Shown in pieces: positions 29,203-37,649 of a stretch of DNA of 64,000 bases (position 1 is the stretch's first letter; each line of letters starts with the position of its first letter). Both the position numbers and the translations under genes were made by a program. Below the pieces are notes generated by a model. That model searched no databases. It was given only the letters and a program-made list of their open reading frames with translations, and had not been told where the DNA came from. Origin of the DNA: Shewanella salipaludis (GTDB lineage Bacteria > Pseudomonadota > Gammaproteobacteria > Enterobacterales > Shewanellaceae); the NCBI RefSeq assembly GCF_012911865.1, contig NZ_JAAXYH010000007.1:157213-221212 (forward strand), given 5' to 3'.

Positions 29203-30471
29203 TTAGTCTGGCTCTGTGCCTGGGGCGGCCGAGGGTGTTCGGTAGCTTATCCGGTAGACTCTGCCCTTGGCATCGTCGGCGACCAGCAGGGAACCGTCCG
29301 GCAGTTGCAGCACATCGGCGGGACGGCCGAGCACAGTCTCCCCCTGCAGCCAACCGCTGGCAAAGTCGCTCAGCCCGACGACCCTGTTGCCATCAAGGGC
29401 GACGAAACTCACCTTATACCCCACCTTGGTGCTGCGATTCCAGGAACCGTGTTCGGCGATGAAGATCCCCTGATTATAGGGCGCCGGGAACTGTTGGCCA
29501 CGATAGAAGGTCATGCCCAGTGCCGCCACGTGGGCACCGAGCTTTACCTCTGGGGCCTGGTAATCCTGTGGGCGTTTGCCCCGGCCGAATTTGGGATCGG
29601 GCAGATCCCCTTGATGAATATAGGGATAACCGAAGTGCGCTCCTTCGCGCCCGACCCGGTTGAGTTCATCCGAGGGAACATCGTCACCGAGCATGTCGCG
29701 GCCGTTGTCCGTGAACCAGAGTTCCCGGGTCTTGGGGTGCCAATCGAAGCCGACGCTGTTGCGCACCCCGGCGGCTATCAGCCGGGTTGCTTTGGTGGTG
29801 AGATTCAAGCCGATGATCTTGGCGTAGTCTTTTCCGGCATCACATATGTTGCATGGCGCCCCTATGGGGATATAGAGCTCGCCGTCCGGGGCGAATTTCA
29901 GGTACTTCCAGCCGTGGTGGGTCTCGGAGGGCAAGTCATCGAACACCAGCTGCGGTTGTGGCGGGGGGAGATCCGGCCGGGCCAGCTTGGCGCTGAGGTA
30001 GGCTTCTATCCGCGGATAACGCAGTATCTTATCTACGGCGGCGACATAGAGGGCGCCGTCATGAAAGGCGATGCCCGAGGGCATCTGCAGCTCGCTGGCC
30101 AGGACGAACACCTTGTCCGGGCGGCCATCGGCATCCAGGTCCTTGACGCCGTAGACCCGGCCCTCACGGCGACTGCCGACGAACAGGCTGCCGTCATCGC
30201 CCAGGGCCATCTGGCGGGCATTGGGGATCTTGTCTATATAGATTTCTATGCTGAAGCCAGGTGGCAGGCTGATCTTGTCCGTGATGTCGTCCGTCGTCGC
30301 CTGGGCCAATCCAGGGATGAGCAGCATGGCAAGGCACCAGCCCGGTCGCCTGGCACATTCGAACAACTTGGCGATCAATGCCGGTACAAGTGACGGTACA
30401 AGTGCCAGTGTCAGCGCCTGTGTTGGTTTCTGTGCTGACTTCTGTGTTAGCGCCTGGGTTTTGGGGGCCAT
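29203..30471 (-). CDS. PQQ-dependent sugar dehydrogenase-like protein
   Basis: Soluble glucose/sorbosone dehydrogenase-type beta-propeller. The 422-residue protein has blades marked by LPPGFSIEIYIDKIPNARQMALGDDGSLFVGSR, YIPIGAPCNICD and the C-terminal GRPADVLQLPDGSLLVADDAKGRVYRI. An export signal seems to end near GLAQA (about residue 57), so the true start could be one of several internal codons. The N-terminal 35 residues are repetitive (TQALTLALVPSLVPALIAKL). Whether it binds PQQ cannot be shown, and no PQQ synthesis genes are nearby. Its role is probably periplasmic sugar oxidation. Confidence 0.8.
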   Translation of the reverse strand: MAPKTQALTQKSAQKPTQALTLALVPSLVPALIAKLFECARRPGWCLAMLLIPGLAQATTDDITDKISLPPGFSIEIYIDKIPNARQMALGDDGSLFVGSRREGRVYGVKDLDADGRPDKVFVLASELQMPSGIAFHDGALYVAAVDKILRYPRIEAYLSAKLARPDLPPPQPQLVFDDLPSETHHGWKYLKFAPDGELYIPIGAPCNICDAGKDYAKIIGLNLTTKATRLIAAGVRNSVGFDWHPKTRELWFTDNGRDMLGDDVPSDELNRVGREGAHFGYPYIHQGDLPDPKFGRGKRPQDYQAPEVKLGAHVAALGMTFYRGQQFPAPYNQGIFIAEHGSWNRSTKVGYKVSFVALDGNRVVGLSDFASGWLQGETVLGRPADVLQLPDGSLLVADDAKGRVYRISYRTPSAAPGTEPD

Positions 30472-30802
30472 CTCCGCCTGCCAATGTTCGAGGTTGGTGT
30501 GCCAAATTTAGCACACAAACCGTCTCCGGGGCGTTTACTCATGCATGGGCTCGAGGCGGGCTGCCAGGTCAGGGGCTTAGAGCTTGCAGAAAAGCAGAAA
30601 AGCAGAAAGAGAAACCCTTTCGGGATCGAGCTGCGTTGTTAATATCGACGCTTTCATGGGAAGCCGGCCGCAAACCATGGCTGTCGATAGACAAGGGAGG
30701 CCGCAGCGGGCAAACTCAGGGCGGGGAATCGTCTCTTATTTTGAGCCGGTACCTTGAGCCGTTTTACCTGGTAGGGATTTCTAATCGGAGGCTGGAGAAG
30801 CA
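30472..30802. other. Divergent intergenic region before the ECF sigma gene
   Basis: 330 bp between the sugar dehydrogenase (minus) and the sigma factor (plus). No gene is seen; promoters for both sides must lie here, but no element is clear enough to name. Confidence 0.55.
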
Positions 30803-31411
30803 GTGGCGTTAGTCAAACAAAGAGAATCAATACAGACGGATGAAGGCCTGATGTTGAGTTACGGCCGAGGCGATATCGAGGCATTCGAGCGCTTATACCT
30901 GAAACACAAGGGCGCCCTGTACCGCTACTTCGTACGCCAGATGGGCGATAAGCAGCTGGCCGAAGATCTGTACCAGGAAACCTGGAGCCGGGTGATAAAG
31001 GCGGCATCGACTTACCAGCACAGCGCCAAGTTTACGACCTGGCTATATCGCATCGCCCACAACTTGCTGATCGACCATGTCCGGGCCGTCAAACCCTTGA
31101 GCGAATTTACCGAAGAACAGCAGCAGGATATGGGACAGGAGCCGCAGGCATTGGCCGACAGTTATCGACCCGATGTCGAGTTGATGCAGGCATACAAGGC
31201 GAGCCTGCTCAAGACTTGTATCGGCCTCTTGCCCCAGGTGCAGAAGGAGGCATTTCTGCTCAACATGGAGATGGGGTTCACCGCCGCCGTCATCAGCGAC
31301 ATAGCCGGGGTGACGCTGGAGGCGACCAAGAGCCGGATCCGTTATGCGCATCGGAGCCTGAAGGACTGTGTTGCCGCCAAATGGCAGGGGGGAAGCCATG
31401 AAATCCAATGA
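30803..31411 (+). CDS. ECF-family RNA polymerase sigma factor
   Basis: 202-residue group IV sigma factor. Region 2 is seen in AEDLYQETWSRVIKAASTYQHSAKFTTWLYRIAHNLLID and region 4 in LLPQVQKEAFLLNMEMGFTAAVISDIAGVTLEATKSRIRYAHRSLKD, a helix-turn-helix for the -35 element. The start is GTG 30803 with GGAGA five bases upstream. The next gene overlaps its end and encodes a membrane protein typical of an anti-sigma partner. The target regulon is unknown. Confidence 0.92.
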   Translation: MALVKQRESIQTDEGLMLSYGRGDIEAFERLYLKHKGALYRYFVRQMGDKQLAEDLYQETWSRVIKAASTYQHSAKFTTWLYRIAHNLLIDHVRAVKPLSEFTEEQQQDMGQEPQALADSYRPDVELMQAYKASLLKTCIGLLPQVQKEAFLLNMEMGFTAAVISDIAGVTLEATKSRIRYAHRSLKDCVAAKWQGGSHEIQ

Positions 31412-32093
31412 TATGAGTGAGCAAGAGCAGGCATTGGCGGCCGAAATTGCCGCCCTGTATCGCCTGACGGCACAGGAGCAAGCGTCACTGGAGTTGGATA
31501 GGGAGATATTGGCGTTGGCCCGCAGGCAGTTGCAACCGGGCGAAGCGCAAGGGGCTGGGGCCGGCCAGCCGCCGCGGTCTTCACCCTGGCGCGCCTATCG
31601 TTGGCCCTTGTCTACCGCGGCCTCGGTTCTGCTGGTGGCCGGGCTCTTGTTGCTCGATCCTCATGCCTGGCACCGGCAAGCCGTGCCCGAGTTGACGCCC
31701 ATGCCGAGTCGGGTTCCGGCATCCGATGCCGCGGTAACCGGCGGCGCGCCGGCGGCCAAGCTGCGACAGGCGCCGGAGATGCAGAGACAGACTATGGTTG
31801 CGGATATGACTATGCCCGAGCCTATGCCCGAGCCTATGTCCGAGCCTATGTCCGAGCCTATGCCCGAGCCGACGCCCGAGATGGCCGCCTCCGAGCCGGA
31901 CCTGGCCAACCTGACGCTGGCGCTGCAACGACTGCAGCAATACCTGGATGAGGAAGACTATGCCGGTGCCAGAACCTTCGCCCAGAGACTGAAGGCGCGC
32001 TTTCCCGAGGTGCAGTCGGCACAGAGTGGCGGGCATGAACTCTGGCTCAGATTGTTGGCCGAGATACAGCAGGCCGATGGCCGAGCCCGCTGA
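31398..32093 (+). CDS. Probable anti-sigma factor with an MPEP repeat
   Basis: 231-residue single-pass membrane protein whose gene overlaps the ECF sigma gene by 14 bp. The first 60 residues are cytosolic and alpha-helical, as in anti-sigma domains. One transmembrane helix follows (WPLSTAASVLLVAGLLLL), then a periplasmic part with repeats of the tetrapeptide M-P/S-E-P and a helical C-terminus. No zinc-binding HxxxCxxC motif is visible. Function is assigned from overlap and topology, not from a recognised family. ATG 31398 has GGGGGGAAG upstream. Confidence 0.72.
   Translation: MKSNDMSEQEQALAAEIAALYRLTAQEQASLELDREILALARRQLQPGEAQGAGAGQPPRSSPWRAYRWPLSTAASVLLVAGLLLLDPHAWHRQAVPELTPMPSRVPASDAAVTGGAPAAKLRQAPEMQRQTMVADMTMPEPMPEPMSEPMSEPMPEPTPEMAASEPDLANLTLALQRLQQYLDEEDYAGARTFAQRLKARFPEVQSAQSGGHELWLRLLAEIQQADGRAR
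31811..31880 (+). repeat. 12-bp tandem repeat inside the anti-sigma gene
   Basis: Roughly six copies of CCTATGCCCGAG, with C/T changes, encode the Met-Pro-Glu-Pro tract. In-frame gain or loss of units would change the length of a periplasmic linker. Confidence 0.85.
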
Positions 32094-32387
32094 GTCGCGA
32101 GCCTATGCCCTCCCGGCCACAAAACACGCGTAAGGCAGCCCGGCTTTTTCCCCGGCTGGGCATTTAAGTCATGACAGCCGGCAGCACTCTGGAGGATAAT
32201 CAGGCTTGCCCTCGGGCGAGTCTTGGCTGACTCGGCAGCGGCAGTCATTCGATAAAGAACCGGATGGCGAATAGCGGATGGGTATGAGGGAGAATACCGC
32301 CGGCGTTGCAAGACGTTATTTTTTGGCCGCTGCATGCGGAGGAGCCCTCACATAGACCCAGGAAGCGTAAGGTTAAGCAAGCTAGAG

Positions 32388-33200
32388 ATGCGCGGCCTTG
32401 GCTTGAGGCTCATGGCTGTGGCCCTGTTGCTGCTGGGCCAGGGCGCATGGGCGGCCCCCGCCTCCGAGCCCTACTGCGAGCGCCCCTTGAGCGTAGGTTA
32501 TGATCTATGGCCACCCTACGCCTGGCGTGATGCCGCGGGCTTGCCCCGGGGGCTGGACGTGGAAATGTTGCAAGGCCTGGCCGAGTATCTGGGCTGCGAG
32601 CTGCAGTTTATCTACCTGCCGGCAAAACGTTCACACCAGATGCTCAGAAGCGGCCGGCTGGACCTGATGATGGGCGCCAGTTTCACCCCAGAGCGGGAAA
32701 CCTATGCCTATTTCTCCGACAGCTATCGCGGCGAAGAGCTGAAATTATTCGTCCTGCCTCAACACAGGCATGAGTTCCAGGTGACAAGCTGGAACGACAT
32801 CCTGACCCGGGGACTGAGCTTGCTGGTGCCCGAGGCTGGTTGGTATGGGCCGGCATATCAGGAAAACGGGCCACGCCTGAGGCAAGCAGGGCTCCTGGAA
32901 TACAGCAGCAATGCCACGGCCTCGGTGCAGATGCTCAGCCATGGCAGGGCGGATCTGGTGCTGGGGGATGCCATCGCCATGCCCTACATTGCCAGAAAAA
33001 ACCACAATCTCAGCCTGTATCCGTTGGCGCTGCGGGTCGGCAAGAACGAGATCCACCTGATGCTGAGTAAGCTTGGGACCTCGCCGGCCCTATTGACGCA
33101 CTTCAACCAGGCCATAGCGGCGCTGAAAAAGCGCGGCGAACTGGACGCTATCCTGGACAAGTGGCAACCAAGCAAGCCGGCGAACCTGTCCACTCACTGA
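32388..33200 (+). CDS. Periplasmic solute-binding protein, amino-acid type (SBP_bac_3)
   Basis: 270-residue secreted protein with a signal peptide ending AWA. The mature domain has PLSVGYDLWPPYAWRDAAGLPRGLDVEMLQGLAEYLGCEL, the usual first strand and hinge of the family 3 fold, and ends ELDAILDKWQ. No permease or ATPase gene lies beside it, so it may be a stand-alone sensor-like protein rather than a transporter part. ATG 32388 is preferred; the frame extends to 32334 without a signal peptide at its start. Confidence 0.85.
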   Translation: MRGLGLRLMAVALLLLGQGAWAAPASEPYCERPLSVGYDLWPPYAWRDAAGLPRGLDVEMLQGLAEYLGCELQFIYLPAKRSHQMLRSGRLDLMMGASFTPERETYAYFSDSYRGEELKLFVLPQHRHEFQVTSWNDILTRGLSLLVPEAGWYGPAYQENGPRLRQAGLLEYSSNATASVQMLSHGRADLVLGDAIAMPYIARKNHNLSLYPLALRVGKNEIHLMLSKLGTSPALLTHFNQAIAALKKRGELDAILDKWQPSKPANLSTH

Positions 33201-33349
33201 AGCCTCTCAGCCTCACCCATGTCCGTTCCCAGGGCATACACATTTGCTAAAACTTCTTCCGACCTAAGTTACAGATCTTGCGGGCAAACTCTGGTAGTTT
33301 GTGGCAGGGAAGATCTTAACAATTAAAAACAACAGGATAGAGGACTCAC

Positions 33350-36300
33350 ATGAAACTTCGCCATTCCCTTGTCTGCTGCATGCTGGCCCTGGGTACCTTG
33401 AGCGCAGCGGCCATGGCGGCCGGGCAAGCCGAAGCGACCCTAGGCTATTACCGTGCTCCGGCCCTACACGATCAAACCTTGGTGTTTACCGCCGAAGGGG
33501 ATCTCTGGACTCAGACCCTTGGCGAGCCTCAGGCGCACCGCTTGACCAGCCAGGCGGCGGAAGAGCTGGGGGCCGTGATTTCCGCCGATGGCAAGTTTGT
33601 GGCTTATGTCGCCAATTATGACGGCATAGGCGAAGTCTATGTGATCCCTGTCGCCGGTGGCCTGGCCAAACGGGTCAGTTTTGAAAATAGCCGGGTGCGG
33701 GTTCAAGGCTGGACCCCGGATGGCAAGGTGCTGTACGCCACAGACAATGCCTCGGGTCCGGCGAACTACTGGGTCCTGCGCACAGTCGACCCTCAAACCC
33801 TAACCACTGAAGATCTACCGCTCGCCGATGCCGTCGAAGGGGTTGTGGATGCCAGGGGCGAATACCTGTATTTCACCCGTTTCGGCCTGCAGACCACGGG
33901 CGACAATGCCAAGGTCTATCGTGGCGGCGCCAAAGGCGAATTATGGCGCTTCAAATTGGATGCCAAGGTCGAGGCCGAGCCTCTGACGGCCGCTCACCAG
34001 GGCTCGGTGCGCCGCCCCATGTTGTGGCAGGACAGGCTCTATTTCATCAGCGACAGCGATGGCAACGCCAATCTCTGGTCCATGGCGCTCGACGGCACAG
34101 ATCCCAAACAAATCACTCATTACCAAGATTGGCAGGTGCGTGGCGCCCGCATGGATAGAGGACGTATCGTCTTCCAGCAGGGGGCCGACATCAAATTGTT
34201 CGATCTCGCCAGCGGCAAGGACACCAGCCTGGAGATCGCCCTGACATCGGATTTTGCCCAGCGCCGCGAGCATTGGGTGACAGATCCCATGGATTATGCC
34301 ACCTCGGTCAGCCTGGCCCCCAAGGGGGATAAGGCGGTGATCACCGCCCGCAGCCAGGTGGCGGTCGCAGCCACCGATGGCTCACGCCTGGTGACTGTGA
34401 ACCTGCCGGGTAACAGCCGTATCCGCAATGCCATCATGAGCACCGATGGGCGCTGGATCTATGGCATCAGCGACGCCAGCGGTGAGCAGGAGATCTGGCA
34501 ATTTCCCGCCGATGGCAGCCAGGGGGCCAAGCGCCTCACCAAGGACGGCAGCACCCTGAGGATGAACCTCTACCTGTCGGCCGATGGACGCTTCATCGCC
34601 CACGACGATTATGATGGCAACGTCTGGTTGCTCGATCTCAACAAGCATAGCAACAAGAAGATCATCGCCAAGGGCGAGGGCCTGGGGCCCTACGCGGACA
34701 TTCGCTGGTCGCCCGACAGTCGCTTCATCGCCCTGACCAAGTCAGAATTGGGCAAACAGCGGCCACAGCTGGTCCTGTATTCACTGGATCAAGAGAAGGC
34801 CGAACCCCTGACCAGCGACAAGTATGAGTCCTTCTCTCCCAGTTTCAGCACCGACGGCCATTGGCTGTATTTCCTGTCCAACCGCCAGTTTGTCGCCACC
34901 CCAAACTCGCCCTGGGGCGACAGAAACATGGGGCCGGTATTCGACAAGCGCACCCAGGTGTTCGCCTTGGCACTGGATAAACGGGCCAGTTTCCCCTTCG
35001 CCAAACCCACGGAACTCAGTGTCCAGGCGGACAGGGATGAGGCGACAGATAGCGAGGTCAGGCTCAAGGTCGATTGGGACGGCCTGAACCAGCGTCTGTG
35101 GCAAGTACCTGTGGCAGCCGGGAATTACACTCAATTGGCGGCACTCGATGACAGGCTCTATCTGCTGGATAACCCAGACAGTGGGGATAGTCAGAGCCTG
35201 AAGCTGATAAAATTCAATGCCCAGGCGCCCAAGCTCGACACCTTTGCCGACGGGGTGGTCGACTACAGTGTGTCGAACGACGGTAAGAAACTCCTGCTCC
35301 GCAGGCAAGCCAAGGGCAAGGAAGTCTTGATCGTCGATGCCGGTGACAAGTTGGCGGCCGATGTCAGCCAGGCCAAGGTGCCCATGTCCCAGTGGCAACT
35401 GGCTATCGAGCCGCAGCAGGAGTGGCAACAGATGTTCGAGGATGCCTGGCTGATGCACAGGGATTCCTTCTTCGACAAGCAGATGCGCGGCCTGGACTGG
35501 CAGGCAACCAAGGCCAAGTATCAACCCCTGTTGTCGCGCCTGACCGACAGGCATGAGCTCAACGACATCTTCATGCAGATGATGGGCGAACTCAATGCGC
35601 TGCATTCCCAGGTGCGTGGCGGCGACATGCAGCTTGCGGCCAATACCCCAGAGGCGTCCAGCCTCGGGGCCCGCCTGCTGCAGACCAGTGCCGGGGTTAA
35701 GATTGCCCATATCTATCAAACGGATCCCGAACTGCCCTCACAGGCGGCGCCGCTCAGGCGCATGGGCGTCGATGCCAGAGAAGGAGATATCATCAGCGCC
35801 ATCAACGGCCAGAAGGTGGCCGATCTGGCCGAGGTGAGCCGGGTGCTGCGTAATCAGGCGGGCAAACAAGTGCTGCTGGCGCTTTCCCGCAATCGGCAGC
35901 AACACAAGACAGTGGTCACCCCGATAGCGACTCAGGCCGATGCCAAGCTGCGCTATCTGGACTGGGTGGAACACAATGCCGCCAAGGTGCGCGAGGCGAG
36001 TCGGGGCAAGATAGGTTACCTGCACTTGTATGCCATGGGCAGCGGGGATATCGCCAGCTTCGCCCGTGAGTTTTATACCCACTATGACAAGGACGGGCTG
36101 ATCATAGATGTGCGCCGCAATCGCGGTGGCAACATCGACAGCTGGATCATAGAGAAGCTGCTGCGTCGGGCCTGGGCCTTCTGGCAACCTACCTATGGCT
36201 CGCCCAGCACCAATATGCAGCAAACTTTCCGCGGTCATTTAGCCGTGCTGACGGATCAGCTGACTTACTCGGACGGTGAGACTTTCTCCGCCGGGATCAA

Positions 36301-36628
36301 GGCGCTGGGGTTGGCGCCCCTGATAGGCAAGCAGACTGCCGGCGCCGGTGTCTGGCTATCCGGGCGTAATGCGGTGACGGATAGGGGCATGGCGCGGGTG
36401 GCCGAATATCCCCAATACGCCATAGATGGCCGTTGGGTGCTCGAAGGCCGTGGCGTGAGCCCGGATATCGAAGTGGACAATCTGCCGTTTGCGACCTTCA
36501 CAGGCCGGGATGCCCAATTGGAAAAGGCGCTGAGCTACCTTGAGGCGGAGTTGAAGGCCAAGCCGGTGCCGCCGCTGCAGGGCCGGCCCATGAGCCCAGG
36601 TGCCGAGGCGCAAGACATTCACCTATAG
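33350..36628 (+). CDS. Tricorn-like S41 protease, periplasmic
   Basis: 1092-residue tricorn protease homologue with a signal peptide ending AMAA. A beta-propeller of WD-like blades (to about residue 600) is followed by the C1 helical domain, a PDZ domain (near residue 810) and the S41 catalytic domain. The nucleophile is Ser974 in YSDGETF, as in the tricorn SDG motif; GGNIDSWIIEKLLRRAW forms the oxyanion region. It likely degrades peptides in the periplasm. The ATG at 33350 follows AGGA. A strong terminator follows at 36650. Confidence 0.92.
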   Translation: MKLRHSLVCCMLALGTLSAAAMAAGQAEATLGYYRAPALHDQTLVFTAEGDLWTQTLGEPQAHRLTSQAAEELGAVISADGKFVAYVANYDGIGEVYVIPVAGGLAKRVSFENSRVRVQGWTPDGKVLYATDNASGPANYWVLRTVDPQTLTTEDLPLADAVEGVVDARGEYLYFTRFGLQTTGDNAKVYRGGAKGELWRFKLDAKVEAEPLTAAHQGSVRRPMLWQDRLYFISDSDGNANLWSMALDGTDPKQITHYQDWQVRGARMDRGRIVFQQGADIKLFDLASGKDTSLEIALTSDFAQRREHWVTDPMDYATSVSLAPKGDKAVITARSQVAVAATDGSRLVTVNLPGNSRIRNAIMSTDGRWIYGISDASGEQEIWQFPADGSQGAKRLTKDGSTLRMNLYLSADGRFIAHDDYDGNVWLLDLNKHSNKKIIAKGEGLGPYADIRWSPDSRFIALTKSELGKQRPQLVLYSLDQEKAEPLTSDKYESFSPSFSTDGHWLYFLSNRQFVATPNSPWGDRNMGPVFDKRTQVFALALDKRASFPFAKPTELSVQADRDEATDSEVRLKVDWDGLNQRLWQVPVAAGNYTQLAALDDRLYLLDNPDSGDSQSLKLIKFNAQAPKLDTFADGVVDYSVSNDGKKLLLRRQAKGKEVLIVDAGDKLAADVSQAKVPMSQWQLAIEPQQEWQQMFEDAWLMHRDSFFDKQMRGLDWQATKAKYQPLLSRLTDRHELNDIFMQMMGELNALHSQVRGGDMQLAANTPEASSLGARLLQTSAGVKIAHIYQTDPELPSQAAPLRRMGVDAREGDIISAINGQKVADLAEVSRVLRNQAGKQVLLALSRNRQQHKTVVTPIATQADAKLRYLDWVEHNAAKVREASRGKIGYLHLYAMGSGDIASFAREFYTHYDKDGLIIDVRRNRGGNIDSWIIEKLLRRAWAFWQPTYGSPSTNMQQTFRGHLAVLTDQLTYSDGETFSAGIKALGLAPLIGKQTAGAGVWLSGRNAVTDRGMARVAEYPQYAIDGRWVLEGRGVSPDIEVDNLPFATFTGRDAQLEKALSYLEAELKAKPVPPLQGRPMSPGAEAQDIHL

Positions 36629-36649
36629 AAGTTAAGCGTGAGTTTAGGG

Positions 36650-36692
36650 CGCTGCCGACTCCTTAGTTCCCGGATCGGCGGCGTTTTTTTTT
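36650..36692 (+). terminator. Terminator of the tricorn-like protease gene
   Basis: Stem CGCTGCCGA / TCGGCGGCG (one G-T pair) followed by nine T. Confidence 0.8.
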
Positions 36693-36706
36693 GGTTTTTT
36701 TCCGGT

Positions 36707-37192
36707 TCAGTCCTGGGCCTCGGAGCCGGGCCTCAAGGCCCCGGCGCGCCAGTCTATCTCTATGGCTATCTCTGCCGACAAGCTATTGGCGATGAAGCAA
36801 TTGGCATGGGCCTTCTGATGCATTTTTTCCAGTACTTCCTGGGTCACCTCGACGCCATCGGCGAAGACGATTTCCGGCTTGAGCTGTATCCGGCTGATGG
36901 CAGTTCTTCCGGCCTGGTTCTTGCCCAGCTCGGCGCTGGCCTGGTCGACATAGCTCGCCACCGGCAGGCGTTTCAGATGGGCTATGGTGAGGAAGGTGAG
37001 CATGTGGCAAGAAGACAGGGCCGCCAGCAGACTCTCTTCCGGATTGACTCTGTCGGCGCTGCCATTGTATTCGCTCGCCGATGATGCCAACAGCCGCTGG
37101 CCGCTGCCGAAGGCTATCTGGTGATCCCGGCAAAATTGACCTTCCTCTGTCCCGGCGCTGGCTTGCCAGTCCACTGTGACTTGAAACCCCAT
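36707..37192 (-). CDS. OsmC family protein
   Basis: 161-residue OsmC/Ohr superfamily protein. The first peroxidatic cysteine lies in SSCHMLTFL and the second in AHANCFIANSL, the usual two-cysteine spacing. NPEESLLAALSSCH is the family signature. Likely a thiol-dependent peroxidase, but closer to the YhfA-like OsmC branch than to Ohr. The gene is convergent with the protease gene and divergent from nothing obvious; it has a GGAGTC-like ribosome site. Confidence 0.88.
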   Translation of the reverse strand: MGFQVTVDWQASAGTEEGQFCRDHQIAFGSGQRLLASSASEYNGSADRVNPEESLLAALSSCHMLTFLTIAHLKRLPVASYVDQASAELGKNQAGRTAISRIQLKPEIVFADGVEVTQEVLEKMHQKAHANCFIANSLSAEIAIEIDWRAGALRPGSEAQD

Positions 37193-37292
37193 TGGAGACT
37201 CCTTATTCGACTCGATATCTGTGATCTGATAATCAACTATATCCCAGGAACCTGCTCCTGTCTGCGGGGGAGGATGATCCCGGCCGGGGGGC

Positions 37293-37649
37293 TCAGTAGC
37301 AGTTCAATGCCAGCAGGGCGCTGACCGAGCCCGTTACCCACATGGCGCCGGGCATGAGACGGGCGCAAAAAGACAGGTTCATTATGCACAGGAAGCCGCT
37401 GAGGCTGGCCAGGCCCATGAAGACCAGGCTGCCATAACCCCAGCCAAAGCGCTGGCCACACAGGATAAATACCGTTGCCAGCAACAGGCTGCCGGCGTAA
37501 CTCAGCCCCCGCGACTGGGCCGCGCTCGGCGCCCTGGCGAACACCTCACGGAAATGGCCGAATTTGGCCAGGGCAAGCAAGGCCAACCCCAGGTAACTCA
37601 GTCCCATCAAGGCCGGTATCATGACTCCTGCTATAGCAGTTCCCGTCAT
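37293..37649 (-). CDS. DUF3325 family membrane protein
   Basis: 118-residue hydrophobic protein with about four helices, matching the DUF3325 family found with iron-regulated PepSY proteins. The start MTGTAIAGVMIPALMGLSYLGL overlaps the end of the upstream PepSY gene by 4 bp. The frame could extend to 37778, but that would read inside the neighbour. Third gene of the Fur-box-preceded operon; function unknown. Confidence 0.78.
   Translation of the reverse strand: MTGTAIAGVMIPALMGLSYLGLALLALAKFGHFREVFARAPSAAQSRGLSYAGSLLLATVFILCGQRFGWGYGSLVFMGLASLSGFLCIMNLSFCARLMPGAMWVTGSVSALLALNCY

Noticed and set aside
29158..30393. 411-codon frame opposite the PQQ-type dehydrogenase
   Set aside because: Antisense of a clear beta-propeller gene; no motif and no start signal.
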